A stretch of DNA of 64,000 bases from Fischerella sp. JS2. Its GTDB lineage: Bacteria > Cyanobacteriota > Cyanobacteriia > Cyanobacteriales > Nostocaceae. Numbering within the stretch: position 1 is the stretch's first letter; each line of letters opens with the position of its first letter. The DNA lies in contig NZ_CP135918.1 of NCBI RefSeq assembly GCF_032393985.1, positions 4,713,724 through 4,777,723 on the forward strand, read 5' to 3'. Made by a program: the position numbers and the translations under genes. This document shows positions 1-9,454 of the stretch, piece after piece. The notes under the pieces were generated by a model. It did not search any database. It worked only from the letters and a program-made list of their open reading frames with translations, and was not told where the DNA came from.

Positions 1-341
1 CAAGAAAAGACACCATCTATTTCTTGTTCAAAGCAGCACAGTTCTGCCAATTTAGCAAAAGTAGCAACTGGTACTCCTCCCAGGCCATTTAAGCGTTCAC
101 CAATGTCATGGATGTGTTCTTGTATTTCTTGATAGCTATCGTTAAAAAATTCGTGCAGGGAGTAGAATTCTGCACCTTCAACTACGAAATGATGCTTTTG
201 ATACTGTAAAGCCAGACCTTGAAAACTAGCTAGAACAACGTTAAATCCTTCGCAAACTGGAGCGGTAACACTGCGATCCAGTAACACAGGATTGTCATAA
301 ACTTGACCAAAATTTTGTAATAAAGTTTGCGTTTCAGACAT
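1..341 (-). CDS. dps: Dps-family ferritin-like protein (C-terminus outside window)
   Basis: Only the first ~113 codons are visible, because the gene runs off the left edge. The N-terminus begins [12 protein letters not shown] and matches the cyanobacterial Dps/DpsA family. Helix-A and helix-B type motifs are visible: a His-His pair at residues 50-51 followed by VEG, then FYSLHEFF at about 59-66, which supply the inter-subunit ferroxidase ligands (His, Asp, Glu) in this family. Dps forms a 12-subunit cage that oxidises Fe(II) with hydrogen peroxide and protects DNA during oxidative stress or starvation. The start ATG is preceded by an AGGAGA-type ribosome site. Family assignment is firm; the paralogue cannot be named from a fragment. 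Confidence 0.88.
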   Translation of the reverse strand, partial: MSETQTLLQNFGQVYDNPVLLDRSVTAPVCEGFNVVLASFQGLALQYQKHHFVVEGAEFYSLHEFFNDSYQEIQEHIHDIGERLNGLGGVPVATFAKLAELCCFEQEIDGVFS

Positions 342-771
342 TGTTCTCCTCGCTTTTGAGCAGCTATAGTTTCTAACTGCTTAGGTTTTTACATATTAGC
401 ATTTTAAAAATGAAAACCAACTGGAGCAATATGATTAAATTCTGATTTTTTTACTAAACAAAACTTCTGTATATTTATTATTGAAAATACATATCATCAA
501 ATCGTTTGACATATATTAGCCATTAAGAGCAGTTAGCTACACAACTGAGCAGTAGGCGGTGTTGTCGTTTGTTAGCAATGAATAGAGTTTGTATAAAAGG
601 TAAAAATTTTCATTAAGTAGAAAGAAAGAAGTGCCAATGGAAAACCTTATGCCTTCTCTCCAGATCAGAGAGCAGAATAATTTCATGCAATCAAATAAAA
701 ATATGTTCAAGTTGATTATTGGCTCTAAATTTTCATTTTTCTACGATTGTATGAAACCATCCTGCTTCAAT
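342..771. other. AT-rich intergenic region upstream of dps
   Basis: About 430 bases lie between the divergent dps start and the 3' end of the next minus-strand gene. I see no conserved coding frame and no RNA gene. It should hold the dps promoter, but no clear operator was recognised. Confidence 0.5.
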
Positions 772-1563
772 TTAGACTATTCGAGTCACTTGCTGATTCA
801 AGCGGGGCCTGCCAAACCGTTCCCAAGCATTACCACCCCGTAGAAACAGTTCCATCCAACGTAATGGTTCTTTTGACTTTGCTGATCGCCAACCTGAACT
901 ACCGGGAGCAAAAGCCAAAGTTCCTTCGGGAACTTTAAAACTACCATCAGAATAGATAGCATCACTAACCACATCTCCAATGCGGATCACAATCTTGCTT
1001 TCAGGCTCCAGATTCACTGTATGTGCTGCAATAGTAGTTTTGATATTGCCGTAACCATCAATCCAGGCAATACGATCGCTTGGTACATCTGGAATTTGCT
1101 CAGGCAGCAAGCTGTCTCCTAAAATACTAAAATCTTCACCCGCGATCACAGCTGCCGCAGGCGGAAAGACATCCCGTGAGCGAAATTGTGAACCACCGCG
1201 AGAAACATTGACCGTTCGCAAGACCTGACTATGATGTTTGATAAATGACAGCGTATAGCCTGCATTTACACCCACTACTTTGACACCATTAGATAACAAA
1301 GCATAGGTTAATCCCTCACCCTCATTGTCCCGACGGGCTTGTGGATCATCTTGACGAGGAGCGCAGTTGTGATAAATCAGGCGATCGCCAGGCCCAGGGT
1401 TCAGCCCTAATTGAGCTATCCAAAAACCTGTTGCCAAGGTACTGAAGGGAGGAACCGAAAGCAAATGAATCTGGGCTTGAGGAAAAGCCATCAGGAGACG
1501 TTGGCTGACTTCAGCAAATGCCGGATCTCCTGTACCGTAGTCTGCAATGACGCAGATAAACAT
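772..1563 (-). CDS. SAM hydroxide adenosyltransferase-type protein (DUF62 family)
   Basis: A 263-residue protein of the S-adenosyl-L-methionine hydrolase/halogenase fold family (DUF62, related to fluorinase). The N-terminus FICVIADYGTGDP resembles the family's TDFG.xDP SAM-binding start. SRDVFPPAAA near residues 128-137 and IDGYGNIKT near 168-176 match the family motifs around the substrate pocket and the domain junction. Most bacterial members use water to cleave SAM into adenosine and methionine; the physiological role is unclear. The gene stands alone on this strand with a GGAGG ribosome site just upstream of the ATG. Family confidence is high; hydrolase rather than halogenase activity is inferred from prevalence. 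Confidence 0.8.
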   Translation of the reverse strand: MFICVIADYGTGDPAFAEVSQRLLMAFPQAQIHLLSVPPFSTLATGFWIAQLGLNPGPGDRLIYHNCAPRQDDPQARRDNEGEGLTYALLSNGVKVVGVNAGYTLSFIKHHSQVLRTVNVSRGGSQFRSRDVFPPAAAVIAGEDFSILGDSLLPEQIPDVPSDRIAWIDGYGNIKTTIAAHTVNLEPESKIVIRIGDVVSDAIYSDGSFKVPEGTLAFAPGSSGWRSAKSKEPLRWMELFLRGGNAWERFGRPRLNQQVTRIV

Positions 1564-1765
1564 TTTGCTCCTCCAGGTTAGGAATTATAATTGGCTATTC
1601 CATGTTTTGCTCACCAGTAGTCTAGATGCGATCGCAACTAGATGCAAGAATTCTATACAACATTATGTGTGAATCCTGGAAATTCGGGTAGGCTAAGAAT
1701 GACTCTAGATCATCTAACCGTAATGTATAATCCCGAACAGCTTCACTACTCTCAGGGGACTCAGT

Positions 1766-2458
1766 ATGGATGGCTCGCTCATAGATGAATTCATAGAGAC
1801 CGTTCACCAACAATTAATTCCTAAGTTACAGATTGAGAGCATAGATCCCCATGACCCGGTAAAAGTCAGCTATCTTCCCCATCCTTGGCAAAGGCTCGGA
1901 GCAGGAAATTACGCTGCGGTCGTCTATCATCCTGATTACCCAAACTGGGTAGTCAAGATTTACGCACCCGGACGCCCAGGCTTTGAGGAAGAGGTAGAAG
2001 TCTACCGCCGTCTCGGTTCTCACCCTGCCTTCTCTGAGTCTCTGTATGCTGCCGAGGGCTTTTTAATTTTGAAGCGGCTACATGGAGTCACTCTCTACGA
2101 CTGCATCCATCGTGGTCTACGTATCCCCAATCAGGTAATCAAAGACATTGACGAGGCCCTAGATTATGCACGTAAGAGGGGACTATATCCCCATGACGTC
2201 CACGGGCGTAATGTCATGATGCATCACGGTAGGGGATTAGTTGTAGATATTTCAGACTTCCTGCAAGAAGAAAAATGTTCAAAATGGAACAACCTAAAAA
2301 GAGCATACTATTGGTTATATCGCCCCATCCTCTCGCCATTGCGACTCAGGCTTCCATACTTTGTCCTAGATATTGTTCGTAAGAGTTACCGCTTCTTAGG
2401 TAAGTTAAAGAATTTTTGCGATCGCATCACCCATAAAATTTTAAATTTTAGATTTTGA
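1766..2458 (+). CDS. Protein kinase-like fold protein
   Basis: A 230-residue small kinase-like protein. After a variable N-terminus there is a glycine-containing loop (LGAGNYAAVVYH, about residues 46-57), a VVKIY lysine strand (about 62-66), a catalytic-loop-like HDVHGRNVMM (about residues 142-151) and a DISDF segment corresponding to the metal-binding DFG region. These resemble the compact RIO/Bud32/LPS-kinase group more than full Hanks kinases. The C-terminal ~60 residues are basic and lack a recognised domain. The ATG is preceded by AGGGGAC at suitable spacing. The substrate is unknown and neighbours give no clue; activity is inferred from the retained catalytic Asp. Confidence 0.65.
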   Translation: MDGSLIDEFIETVHQQLIPKLQIESIDPHDPVKVSYLPHPWQRLGAGNYAAVVYHPDYPNWVVKIYAPGRPGFEEEVEVYRRLGSHPAFSESLYAAEGFLILKRLHGVTLYDCIHRGLRIPNQVIKDIDEALDYARKRGLYPHDVHGRNVMMHHGRGLVVDISDFLQEEKCSKWNNLKRAYYWLYRPILSPLRLRLPYFVLDIVRKSYRFLGKLKNFCDRITHKILNFRF

Positions 2459-2472
2459 TGGTATTGGTTGAT

Positions 2473-2494
2473 AGACGCGAGGAACATCGCGTCT
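2473..2494. repeat. Short dispersed hairpin (AGACGCGA...TCGCGTCT)
   Basis: An 8-bp perfect inverted repeat around the loop GGAACA. A nearly identical copy, with one base changed in the right arm, lies at 8637-8658. Both sit just after a gene end, so they are a dispersed hairpin family and may also act in mRNA 3' ends. Confidence 0.6.
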
Positions 2495-2560
2495 GTACAT
2501 CAGTAGTTAGTGGTTGGTTATTCTCCTCACACTCCACCCTTACCTTAAGCCGCTACGCGT

Positions 2561-2640
2561 CTACACACTCCTCACACTCCCCACACTCCCCACACTCCCC
2601 ACTGCCCCTAATCCCCACCAGGGAACCCCGAGTTCCCCAC
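2561..2640. repeat. C-rich low-complexity repeat (CACACTCCC tandem)
   Basis: Tandem CACACTCCC-like units are followed by a CCCTAATCCCCACC / GGGAACCCCGAGTTCCCC module. The same module appears on the opposite strand around 14513-14603, and a related one inside the element at 41278-41475. It abuts the end of the GTPase gene. Open frames across it are repeat artefacts. Confidence 0.7.
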
Positions 2641-2651
2641 CTCCCCACTTC

Positions 2652-3980
2652 CTACTTCATTCCCTTAAAACGTGCTTTCGCTTGCTTAAACGCATCTTGC
2701 ATCACAGATTGAATTTTTTGGGGGTCAGGTTTTTTACCACCCAGCAAATCACCAAAGTATACACAGGCTCCTTCCCCTAATGCCCAAGTGTAGGCAGCAG
2801 CCCAAGAAGCAGCAATCACACTGCCGAACCCAGGTATAAACTTAACTAACTCCCGTGCTACCGCCCTTGCAAAAAAACCACCTGCGATCGCACTGACTAC
2901 ACCACCAGCTTGAGAAGGGGTGAGTGTCTGCCCATACAATTTACCTAACAGCCCGACCATTGATACTTGCAATGCAATTAACACAGGCATTGTCGCTAAT
3001 GGTAGTGGTGTGGCTGCGAGCGTGGCAGCAATCACGGCAAATGCCAAAATATAACGGCGTCCTACATCTCGGTAGAGATTACCAATTTTCTCACCAGTTT
3101 CCTGATCTAATAATTGATGAATTGCTCGTGCTTCGGCTTCTGGAAGTAAATCTGCTAGAGTATCCCTCAAAACCTCCAAGCCATAAAATACTGGTGTGTA
3201 GCCATCTTCTTCTAGGGTAAAGTCGATGATCACAGAGCGATCATAGAGTCCAGTAAAAGTATCCTGTATGGCACAGAAGGCGCGGTTGATCTCTTCATAG
3301 GCTGGTGGATACTCTGGATGATCGGCAGCATCAGAAGGATAAACTTCATGTAAGCAGGTAACTGCCAATAAACAGGGAATGTCTGGATATTTTTGACGTA
3401 ACTCCTGAGCAATTTGCCTAAGTGTATCGGTGGCGAAATCGTTAATTTTGACAGTGAGAATTATAACTTTAGCGCCACGACTCTCTTTTTGCAAATCGCC
3501 AATTAGTTCTTGAATGACTATATCAGTATCTTGATTAACATCACCTAGCCCGACTGTATCCGTAAAAATCAGTAAAGGAAGGTCGTTGGAAGGATAGGCA
3601 TAACGTTGAGTGTGTTGGGTATGGGGGCGAAATCCTTGACCGACAATTTCGGCCGAAACCCCCGTCAATCCCCGTATAATCGAACTTTTTCCAGACTGAG
3701 GCTTACCAAGCAATAAAGCTTGTGTGGTGGGCAGTTCTGCTCTTACTTGCTCTAGAATCTCTGCAACTTGAGCTTCGTTGACACTGAACCATTTCACAAA
3801 AGCCTGTGAAATTTGTTCTACAGGTAATAATTGTATCAATCGTGCTGTTGTTTTGTTCCAAACACTCGCGATCGCATTAGTGTTGGAATTATCTACCGAC
3901 TCTTTGTTGACATCATCAGTCGGTTCATTTGACTTTTGAATATTTGCTGACGGCAAGTCAGGCTCATGTTGCTCAGTCAT
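2652..3980 (-). CDS. Era-like GTPase with C-terminal DUF697 region
   Basis: A 442-residue TRAFAC-class GTPase. After an acidic, low-complexity N-terminus there is a P-loop (GKPQSGKSS, residues 92-100), a G3 motif DTVGLGD (141-147) and a G4-like VTCLHEV. The C-terminal third is hydrophobic and glycine/alanine-rich (about residues 310-410), as in DUF697 proteins, which are thought to associate with membranes. A distant relative is encoded at 61300-62682, so this genome carries at least two. The gene ends 6 bases after the next minus-strand gene begins its own upstream spacing (3981-3986), so it is probably co-transcribed behind the FAD monooxygenase gene. Cellular role is not established. Confidence 0.75.
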   Translation of the reverse strand: MTEQHEPDLPSANIQKSNEPTDDVNKESVDNSNTNAIASVWNKTTARLIQLLPVEQISQAFVKWFSVNEAQVAEILEQVRAELPTTQALLLGKPQSGKSSIIRGLTGVSAEIVGQGFRPHTQHTQRYAYPSNDLPLLIFTDTVGLGDVNQDTDIVIQELIGDLQKESRGAKVIILTVKINDFATDTLRQIAQELRQKYPDIPCLLAVTCLHEVYPSDAADHPEYPPAYEEINRAFCAIQDTFTGLYDRSVIIDFTLEEDGYTPVFYGLEVLRDTLADLLPEAEARAIHQLLDQETGEKIGNLYRDVGRRYILAFAVIAATLAATPLPLATMPVLIALQVSMVGLLGKLYGQTLTPSQAGGVVSAIAGGFFARAVARELVKFIPGFGSVIAASWAAAYTWALGEGACVYFGDLLGGKKPDPQKIQSVMQDAFKQAKARFKGMK

Positions 3981-3986
3981 TGTCCT

Positions 3987-5522
3987 CTAAAAAATATCTT
4001 TAAAATAGACAAAATAAGGTAATGATAAAAATCCAAAAATAACTGCTAAAACAAGTAAATATAATTTTTGGGTGGTATGTTGAGCCATAACCATGATTTC
4101 CTGATAGGAAAGCTGGTGATTTTGAATCATAAAAAAGGCTGGCGGGCTAAATACATATGGCAGCAAACGATTAAGTAGAAGCCGACAAACAAAATTAATA
4201 CTCCATAGCCACTTGCGAACAGGAGCTTGGTTATACTGCCAAGGATAAGCAATTTGAGCAAGACGTATCAGTGCTTTGGTATCCGGTAAACGCCAACATT
4301 CATATAAAGGTAAGGCATCTGAAAGTTTATCATCACTCCTTTCGAGTGCCTCATTCAAGATATAAACATCTTCTAATGCTGAATTTACACCTTGTCCAAT
4401 ATCAGGTGGAAAGCAATGGATAGCGTCTCCTAAAAGTACTATGCCTTTGTCTGGTTGTTGTTTAAACAAAAAGTATAATTCACAAGAGTACTGAGGATTG
4501 GGAAAGTACCCACCTTCACTTTTAGCAAAGCGTTCTGCTTCTGGAAGCGACAAGATTTTGTTGATAGGTAATTGCGGGAAAGCTTGCTCAAGAAAATTAT
4601 AAACTTCCTCACCACTTTGCAATTCCCAAATTTGATGGTCTGGATATGTAATGATATTGGCGCTACGAGGCTCATCAGGATTTTTCAGAGGTAACAAACC
4701 CAGAGATACAGAATGCTTTCGACCCCGAAGTGCCCCACGAATACCATAGGCCATTGTGCTGATAGCATGTTCCTTATCAGTGTGATCAAGAGGAAAATTG
4801 GGCGGGAAACTCAATACTTTATACCTCAAACCTGAACTAGGCGAGGGAAATTTCTTCATTTCAAATCTGTTAGATGTAGATTTATCCCACTTTTTCAGGG
4901 TCTCCCGCACAATAGAGTTTATTCCATCACAACCCACAAGAAAATCAGGTTCAAATTTAGTTTGATTGCTATTGTTTGTCTGGGCAAAAACTTCTAGCTT
5001 TTCTGCATCTTCACTATCTACAGTTATTTTGTTGATTTCTACACATTGCGTGTTAAATAACACAGTGATGTGGTTTGACCAATTCTTTTCTATTTCTTGA
5101 TAGAGTAAATTAACAAATGCTCGGCGTGGTATCCAGTAGGCAGTTTTTCGTTTTGGGTCTACAACAGGTACTTTTGATGTTTTGCGGCTACCATTTGGTT
5201 TAATGACAGTTAAATAAAACTCTGTACTTGGTACACTAAGTGTTGCTAACTGCTGAGTTAGTCCAAACAAGTCAGTAAATTTTTGACCCCGACCATCAAT
5301 TAAGTAATTGAATGACTTATCGGGTTCATAATAATCCGCAGTAGCGCGTTTTTCTAGAACTGTAATATTTCTCCAACCACGTTTGGCTAACATTAACGCA
5401 GTGGCAAGTCCTGCTGGTCCTCCCCCAACAATCAGTACGTTTTGGTGAGAATATTGGCTTTCTTTTCCTGCCAAAGACGTTTCGGTGAGCATATGCTTTT
5501 TGGTGGCACTATTAGCCATCAC
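3987..5522 (-). CDS. FAD-dependent monooxygenase, membrane-anchored
   Basis: A 511-residue flavoprotein of the UbiH / kynurenine 3-monooxygenase type. A Rossmann FAD motif GGGPAG sits at residues 33-38, and the second FAD motif GDAIHCFPPDIGQG lies near residue 390, ordinary for group A aromatic hydroxylases. The extreme C-terminus ends in a hydrophobic helix (LLVLAVIFGFLSLPYFVYF), suggesting membrane attachment and a lipophilic substrate. It lies directly upstream of the GTPase gene with 6 bases between them, so the two probably share a transcript. The real substrate cannot be read from sequence. Confidence 0.75.
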   Translation of the reverse strand: MMANSATKKHMLTETSLAGKESQYSHQNVLIVGGGPAGLATALMLAKRGWRNITVLEKRATADYYEPDKSFNYLIDGRGQKFTDLFGLTQQLATLSVPSTEFYLTVIKPNGSRKTSKVPVVDPKRKTAYWIPRRAFVNLLYQEIEKNWSNHITVLFNTQCVEINKITVDSEDAEKLEVFAQTNNSNQTKFEPDFLVGCDGINSIVRETLKKWDKSTSNRFEMKKFPSPSSGLRYKVLSFPPNFPLDHTDKEHAISTMAYGIRGALRGRKHSVSLGLLPLKNPDEPRSANIITYPDHQIWELQSGEEVYNFLEQAFPQLPINKILSLPEAERFAKSEGGYFPNPQYSCELYFLFKQQPDKGIVLLGDAIHCFPPDIGQGVNSALEDVYILNEALERSDDKLSDALPLYECWRLPDTKALIRLAQIAYPWQYNQAPVRKWLWSINFVCRLLLNRLLPYVFSPPAFFMIQNHQLSYQEIMVMAQHTTQKLYLLVLAVIFGFLSLPYFVYFKDIF

Positions 5523-5574
5523 TATCTATCAGTTTCTCTTGCACTTGTGTTACTAACAAGTTGCTGATAGTTCA

Positions 5575-5598
5575 TAGTAAGCGCTAAAGCACTTACTA
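5575..5598. repeat. Hairpin of the TAGTAAG...CTTACTA family
   Basis: An inverted repeat reading TAGTAAGCGCT / AGCACTTACTA. Related palindromes occur at 34509-34564 and 50052-50075. It lies upstream of the FAD monooxygenase start and may be an extragenic repeat rather than an operator. Confidence 0.55.
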
Positions 5599-5720
5599 CA
5601 AACAAATTTCCCAGCTTTAATCTGGCTTTTTGAATGTAACACTATAGTCTTGAGTGCAACCAGAATCCTAAGATAGACACCAATGAGTACAATGTCAGTT
5701 ATCAGTTATCAGTCGTCAGT

Positions 5721-6956
5721 TCACTGATCGAGGAACTTTGCTACTGTCTGCACATCTTTGTCGCCACGTCCAGAACAGTTAATCACAATTCGGGGGCTAC
5801 CGCTAAGTTGGGGACACAGAGTTTCGAGATAGGCGATCGCATGGGCGGTTTCTAGTGCAGGTATAATTCCCTCTAAGCGCGAAAGTCTCTGGAATGCTGC
5901 TAAAGCTTCCGCATCGGTGACACTGTAATACTCAGCACGTCTAGAATCTTTTAAATAACTATGTTCTGGCCCAACACCTGGATAGTCTAAACCAGCACTA
6001 ATCGAATGGGCTTCAATCACCTGTCCATCGTTATCTTGTAGCAGATAACTCATTGCCCCGTGCAATACACCAACTCGTCCTTTTGTCAAGGTAGCGGCGT
6101 GTTTGTCTGTATCTACACCTTCGCCAGCAGCTTCCACCCCAATTAACCGCACAGATGGTTCATTCACAAACTCGTGAAAAAGTCCCATCGCATTAGAACC
6201 ACCACCGACACAAGCTATAAGAATATCAGGTAAGCCTCCCCATTTTTCCATTGCTTGAGCGCGGGTTTCTTGCCCAATCACTGTATGAAAATCCCGTACC
6301 ATCATTGGGTAAGGATGGGGCCCAGCCACCGAACCCAAAATATAGTGAGTTGTTTCTACATTTGTTACCCAATCCCGAATTGCTTCCGAAGTGGCATCCT
6401 TGAGTGTACCTGTTCCCGCCGCTACTGGACGTACTTCTGCCCCCATCAGCCGCATTCTAAACACATTCAAAGCTTGACGTTCCATATCGTGAACGCCCAT
6501 GTAAATTACACATTCCAAACCAAATCGAGCGCATACTGTCGCTGTTGCTACACCGTGTTGTCCAGCACCAGTTTCGGCGATAATCCGCTTTTTGCCCATG
6601 CGTTTTGCCAACAACACCTGACCGATCGCATTATTAATTTTGTGAGCGCCTGTATGATTTAAATCTTCACGCTTTAAGTAAATTTGCGTACCTGTACCAT
6701 CTGGTCGGGCATAGTGGGCGGTGAGGCGTTCGGCAAAATACAAAGGAGTGACACGCCCTACGTAGTCGCGGAGTAACTGTTGTAATTCAGCAACAAAAGC
6801 AGGTTGATTGCGATATTGTTCGTATGCTGTTTCTAATTCTGCCAGCGCTGGCATGAGTGTTTCCGGAACGTATTTACCACCGAAGCGACCAAAGCGTCCT
6901 TGGGGATCAGGGTGTTGATGAGTTTGGGAATTAGGGAAAATGGGAGTAGTGGTCAT
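5721..6956 (-). CDS. trpB: Tryptophan synthase beta chain
   Basis: A 411-residue PLP enzyme that condenses indole with serine to form tryptophan, normally as an alpha2beta2 complex with Trp[11 protein letters not shown] contains the PLP-binding lysine at residue 106; a phosphate-binding glycine loop GGGSNAMG and the closing GRGDKDVQT near the C-terminus are also present. Length fits cyanobacterial TrpB. The reading frame stays open 17 codons further upstream (to 7007), but that extension is translated from a TTTTGGAT repeat (about 6957-6990), so I place the start at the MTTTPIF methionine. No trpA or other trp gene is nearby, as is usual in cyanobacteria, where trp genes are scattered. Confidence 0.95.
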   Translation of the reverse strand: MTTTPIFPNSQTHQHPDPQGRFGRFGGKYVPETLMPALAELETAYEQYRNQPAFVAELQQLLRDYVGRVTPLYFAERLTAHYARPDGTGTQIYLKREDLNHTGAHKINNAIGQVLLAKRMGKKRIIAETGAGQHGVATATVCARFGLECVIYMGVHDMERQALNVFRMRLMGAEVRPVAAGTGTLKDATSEAIRDWVTNVETTHYILGSVAGPHPYPMMVRDFHTVIGQETRAQAMEKWGGLPDILIACVGGGSNAMGLFHEFVNEPSVRLIGVEAAGEGVDTDKHAATLTKGRVGVLHGAMSYLLQDNDGQVIEAHSISAGLDYPGVGPEHSYLKDSRRAEYYSVTDAEALAAFQRLSRLEGIIPALETAHAIAYLETLCPQLSGSPRIVINCSGRGDKDVQTVAKFLDQ

Positions 6957-7213
6957 TCGATTTTGGATTTTGGATTTTGGATTTGAGATTTGGGATTGCT
7001 GAGGCACAGGTGTGTCAATAGCGTCGCCACCGCCACGTGCCTTGATACTGATGAAATTTGGGGGCTGGTAGCTTGGGTTGAAGTTTAAACTACAAGATGA
7101 ACTTCATTATAAAAAAGTCTGAAGCGGATTAGGATAAAAACAGATTAGTTAAGACTAATAATACAGTTGTCAGTTTTTGATAACTGATAACTATTCACTG
7201 ATTATTAAAGTTT

Positions 7214-7561
7214 ATGGCTTCCCCAAAGGATAAATTATCTAGCGATCGCTTTGTCTACCGTGAATTTGGTGACAACAATTCCCCAGCATTAGAAAGACCA
7301 ACTCAAGAACTACCACCAGAAAAACAAAATCTGCGGGTACAAGCAACTCGCGCTGGGCGCAAAGGGAAGACTGTCACTGTAATTAGCGGTTTTCAAACCA
7401 AACCAGAAACCTTACAAGCATTAGTAAAACAATTGAAAACTCAGTGCGGTACAGGTGGCACAGTTAAAGATAACGAAATTGAAATTCAAGGCGAACACAA
7501 GCAGAAAATTCTGGAAATTTTGACCAAGCTGGGGTATAAAGCCAAAATCAGTGGTGGTTGA
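7214..7561 (+). CDS. SUI1/eIF1-family translation factor (YciH-like)
   Basis: A 115-residue protein whose C-terminal ~75 residues match the SUI1/eIF1 fold: a basic stretch RAGRKGKTVTVISGF (about residues 46-60), a central LVKQLKTQCGTGGTVKDNEIEIQG, and a terminal ILTKLGYKAKISGG. Family members bind the small ribosomal subunit and affect start-codon selection; the bacterial YciH role is less clear. It is divergent from trpB, with a 257-base shared upstream region. A short acidic N-terminal tail precedes the domain. Confidence 0.88.
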   Translation: MASPKDKLSSDRFVYREFGDNNSPALERPTQELPPEKQNLRVQATRAGRKGKTVTVISGFQTKPETLQALVKQLKTQCGTGGTVKDNEIEIQGEHKQKILEILTKLGYKAKISGG

Positions 7562-7679
7562 GTTTTTGCGACATTCTCTGTAAGGGTTGGAATTGAAACG
7601 CTAAGGGACGCAAAGGTAAACGCACAGAAACGCAGAGTTTTCTGGATTAACAGTAAGTAAGTTAGTTAATGGTACGGTT

Positions 7680-8501
7680 ATGACTTCTGAGGGAGTATCT
7701 ACTGAAGAAAGAGTACTTGTTGCTGGCGCGACTGGTGGCGTGGGGCAATTGGTAGTAGGCAAGTTGTTGGAAAAGGGTTTTAAAGTTCGCGTCCTGACAC
7801 GCAACACTGCCAAAGCCCAAAAGATGTTTGATGACAAAGTAGAAATTGCTGTTGGTGATATACGCGAGGAGGCTACACTCCCAGCAGCGATGATGGATGT
7901 AAGTTACATCATATGTTGTACTGGCACTACTGCTTTCCCTTCTGCTAAATGGGATTTTGAAGAAACACCTAACTTGGTTACATGGATAAAGCTATTTTTT
8001 AATCCCTCAGATGCCAAAGCCAAAGCAAAAAATAGCCCTGAAAAAGTTGATGCCCAAGGTGTCACCAATTTAGTACAAGCAGCGCCCTCTGGGTTGAAGC
8101 GATTTGTTTACATATCTTCGTGCGGAGTTCTACACAAAGATAAGTTTCCTTATAGTATTCTCAATGCCTTTGGTGTACTTGATGCCAAACAAAAGGGTGA
8201 AGAAGCGATCATTAATTCCGGCTTGCCTTACACTATTATCCGCCCAGGTCGCCTGATTGACGGCCCTTATACTTCATACGACCTCAACACTTTGTTGAAA
8301 GCCAAAACAGAAGGTAAGCTTGGCGTAGTATTAGGAACAGGTGACAAACTCACTGGTCAGACTAGCCGCATCGATGTTGCCACAGCCTGCGTAGAATGTA
8401 TCACCAATTCTCATTGTGAAAGAAAAATTTTTGAGATAGTCAACACTGGGCCGCGACCTTCTGTAATTGATTGGGACGGGCTTTTCTCCAAGTTAGATTG
8501 A
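7680..8501 (+). CDS. Atypical SDR-family NAD(P)-binding protein
   Basis: A 273-residue Rossmann protein. VLVAGATGGVGQLVV (about residues 12-26) is the GxxGxxG dinucleotide motif of atypical short-chain dehydrogenases, and a YTIIRPGRL segment (about residues 184-192) is typical of the NmrA/Ycf39/HCF173 group. The classical YxxxK catalytic pair is not evident, so a binding or assembly-factor role is as likely as an oxidoreductase. Cyanobacterial and plastid relatives often assist photosystem II assembly or chlorophyll metabolism, but that is inference. It follows the SUI1 gene after 118 bases. Confidence 0.75.
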   Translation: MTSEGVSTEERVLVAGATGGVGQLVVGKLLEKGFKVRVLTRNTAKAQKMFDDKVEIAVGDIREEATLPAAMMDVSYIICCTGTTAFPSAKWDFEETPNLVTWIKLFFNPSDAKAKAKNSPEKVDAQGVTNLVQAAPSGLKRFVYISSCGVLHKDKFPYSILNAFGVLDAKQKGEEAIINSGLPYTIIRPGRLIDGPYTSYDLNTLLKAKTEGKLGVVLGTGDKLTGQTSRIDVATACVECITNSHCERKIFEIVNTGPRPSVIDWDGLFSKLD

Positions 8502-8636
8502 GAACTCTTAACTCTTAACGGGGAACAGAATAATTAATACACACGGATGATCTATCTGTGTTCCATGAGTGTATCCTGCCTTAAGCCTATGAGCGCGTCT
8601 ACATCTGTGTTCGATTTTCAAAAAATAATTTCCCAC

Positions 8637-8658
8637 AGACGCGAGGAACATCGTGTCT
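8637..8658. repeat. Second copy of the AGACGCGA hairpin
   Basis: Nearly the same hairpin and loop as at 2473-2494, with one change in the right arm (TCGTGTCT). It lies between convergent genes and could act as a weak transcription stop. Confidence 0.55.
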
Positions 8659-8738
8659 CCACCCAACTCACATAGGGCATAAAAAATAGAGTTGAGTATC
8701 AAACCCGCAACAAAATATATTTATTAAATTTTTTCTTT

Positions 8739-9389
8739 TTAAATATTGGTACTTTTAGCGATCGCTATTGTCATTTCACTGTCTTGATGTTTGGCAGCAA
8801 AATGCTTATCCATAAGCGTGGGTACTTGTGTGGGTTTGATGCCACTATAGCGGGTTTTATCGGGCATAACTACATTAGGCCCTGCTTTACAATTCTTCAT
8901 ACAGCCAGTACCTTTAATAGTTACTTGATCTTCTAAACCGCGATCGCTCATAGCTGCTTGTATAGCTTGGCACACCTCTTTGCCACCACGTTTCATGCAA
9001 TCAGATTTTTGACATACCAAAATAGTTGATTTCACTGCTTTTGGCTTGGTTTCCTTAGGGGAATACACAGAGAAATTCTCCACATCTTTCTCCGCATCTT
9101 GTCTTTGCGTCACCGTGTCTATTCTGGCTGCCAAAATTCGTTCAGCTTTCAGCTTAACTTCACCAGTTTTGCGATCGTATTTTTTCTCACCCACAACTTG
9201 CAACCAAGTACCACGTGGCAAGTGCCAATCAAAAGCTACTCGTAAATGTTTAGCTAGTTTGACATAACATTCACCTTCTGGAGTCGCGAGTATTAGCCCT
9301 TTGAGTTTATAACCATCTTTAATGACAAAATCGAGAAATCTGGCCTCCAGACAAAATGCTGTTGTTTCACTCTCGTGGAATTTACCCAT
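8739..9389 (-). CDS. Thioredoxin-like [2Fe-2S] ferredoxin domain protein
   Basis: About 216 residues. The C-terminal half holds four cysteines in the thioredoxin-like ferredoxin pattern: CQKSDCMKRGG (about residues 126-136) and TGCMKNCKAGPNV (about 158-170), ligands for one [2Fe-2S] cluster. The N-terminal half (GKFHESETTAFCLEARFLDFVIKDG onward in shorter pieces) is a cyanobacterial domain of unknown function with OB-like strands. I chose the start at 9389 because it has an AGGT ribosome site and begins MGKF, as I recall for relatives; an in-frame ATG at 9431 lacks one. Probable electron carrier; partner unknown. Confidence 0.78.
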   Translation of the reverse strand: MGKFHESETTAFCLEARFLDFVIKDGYKLKGLILATPEGECYVKLAKHLRVAFDWHLPRGTWLQVVGEKKYDRKTGEVKLKAERILAARIDTVTQRQDAEKDVENFSVYSPKETKPKAVKSTILVCQKSDCMKRGGKEVCQAIQAAMSDRGLEDQVTIKGTGCMKNCKAGPNVVMPDKTRYSGIKPTQVPTLMDKHFAAKHQDSEMTIAIAKSTNI

Positions 9390-9454
9390 AATTGTGACCT
9401 GTTTTTTACTAGTAAAATCAATCGTTGGCATTTAATTTTGAATTTGGAATTCTT

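Noticed and set aside
631-843. 70-codon open frame before the DUF62 gene
   Set aside because: It runs into the antisense of the DUF62 gene and has no ribosome site or conserved motif.
2455-2712. Open frames through the CACACTCCC repeat
   Set aside because: The peptide is only repeat translation (SPHSPHSP type) and overlaps the GTPase gene antisense.
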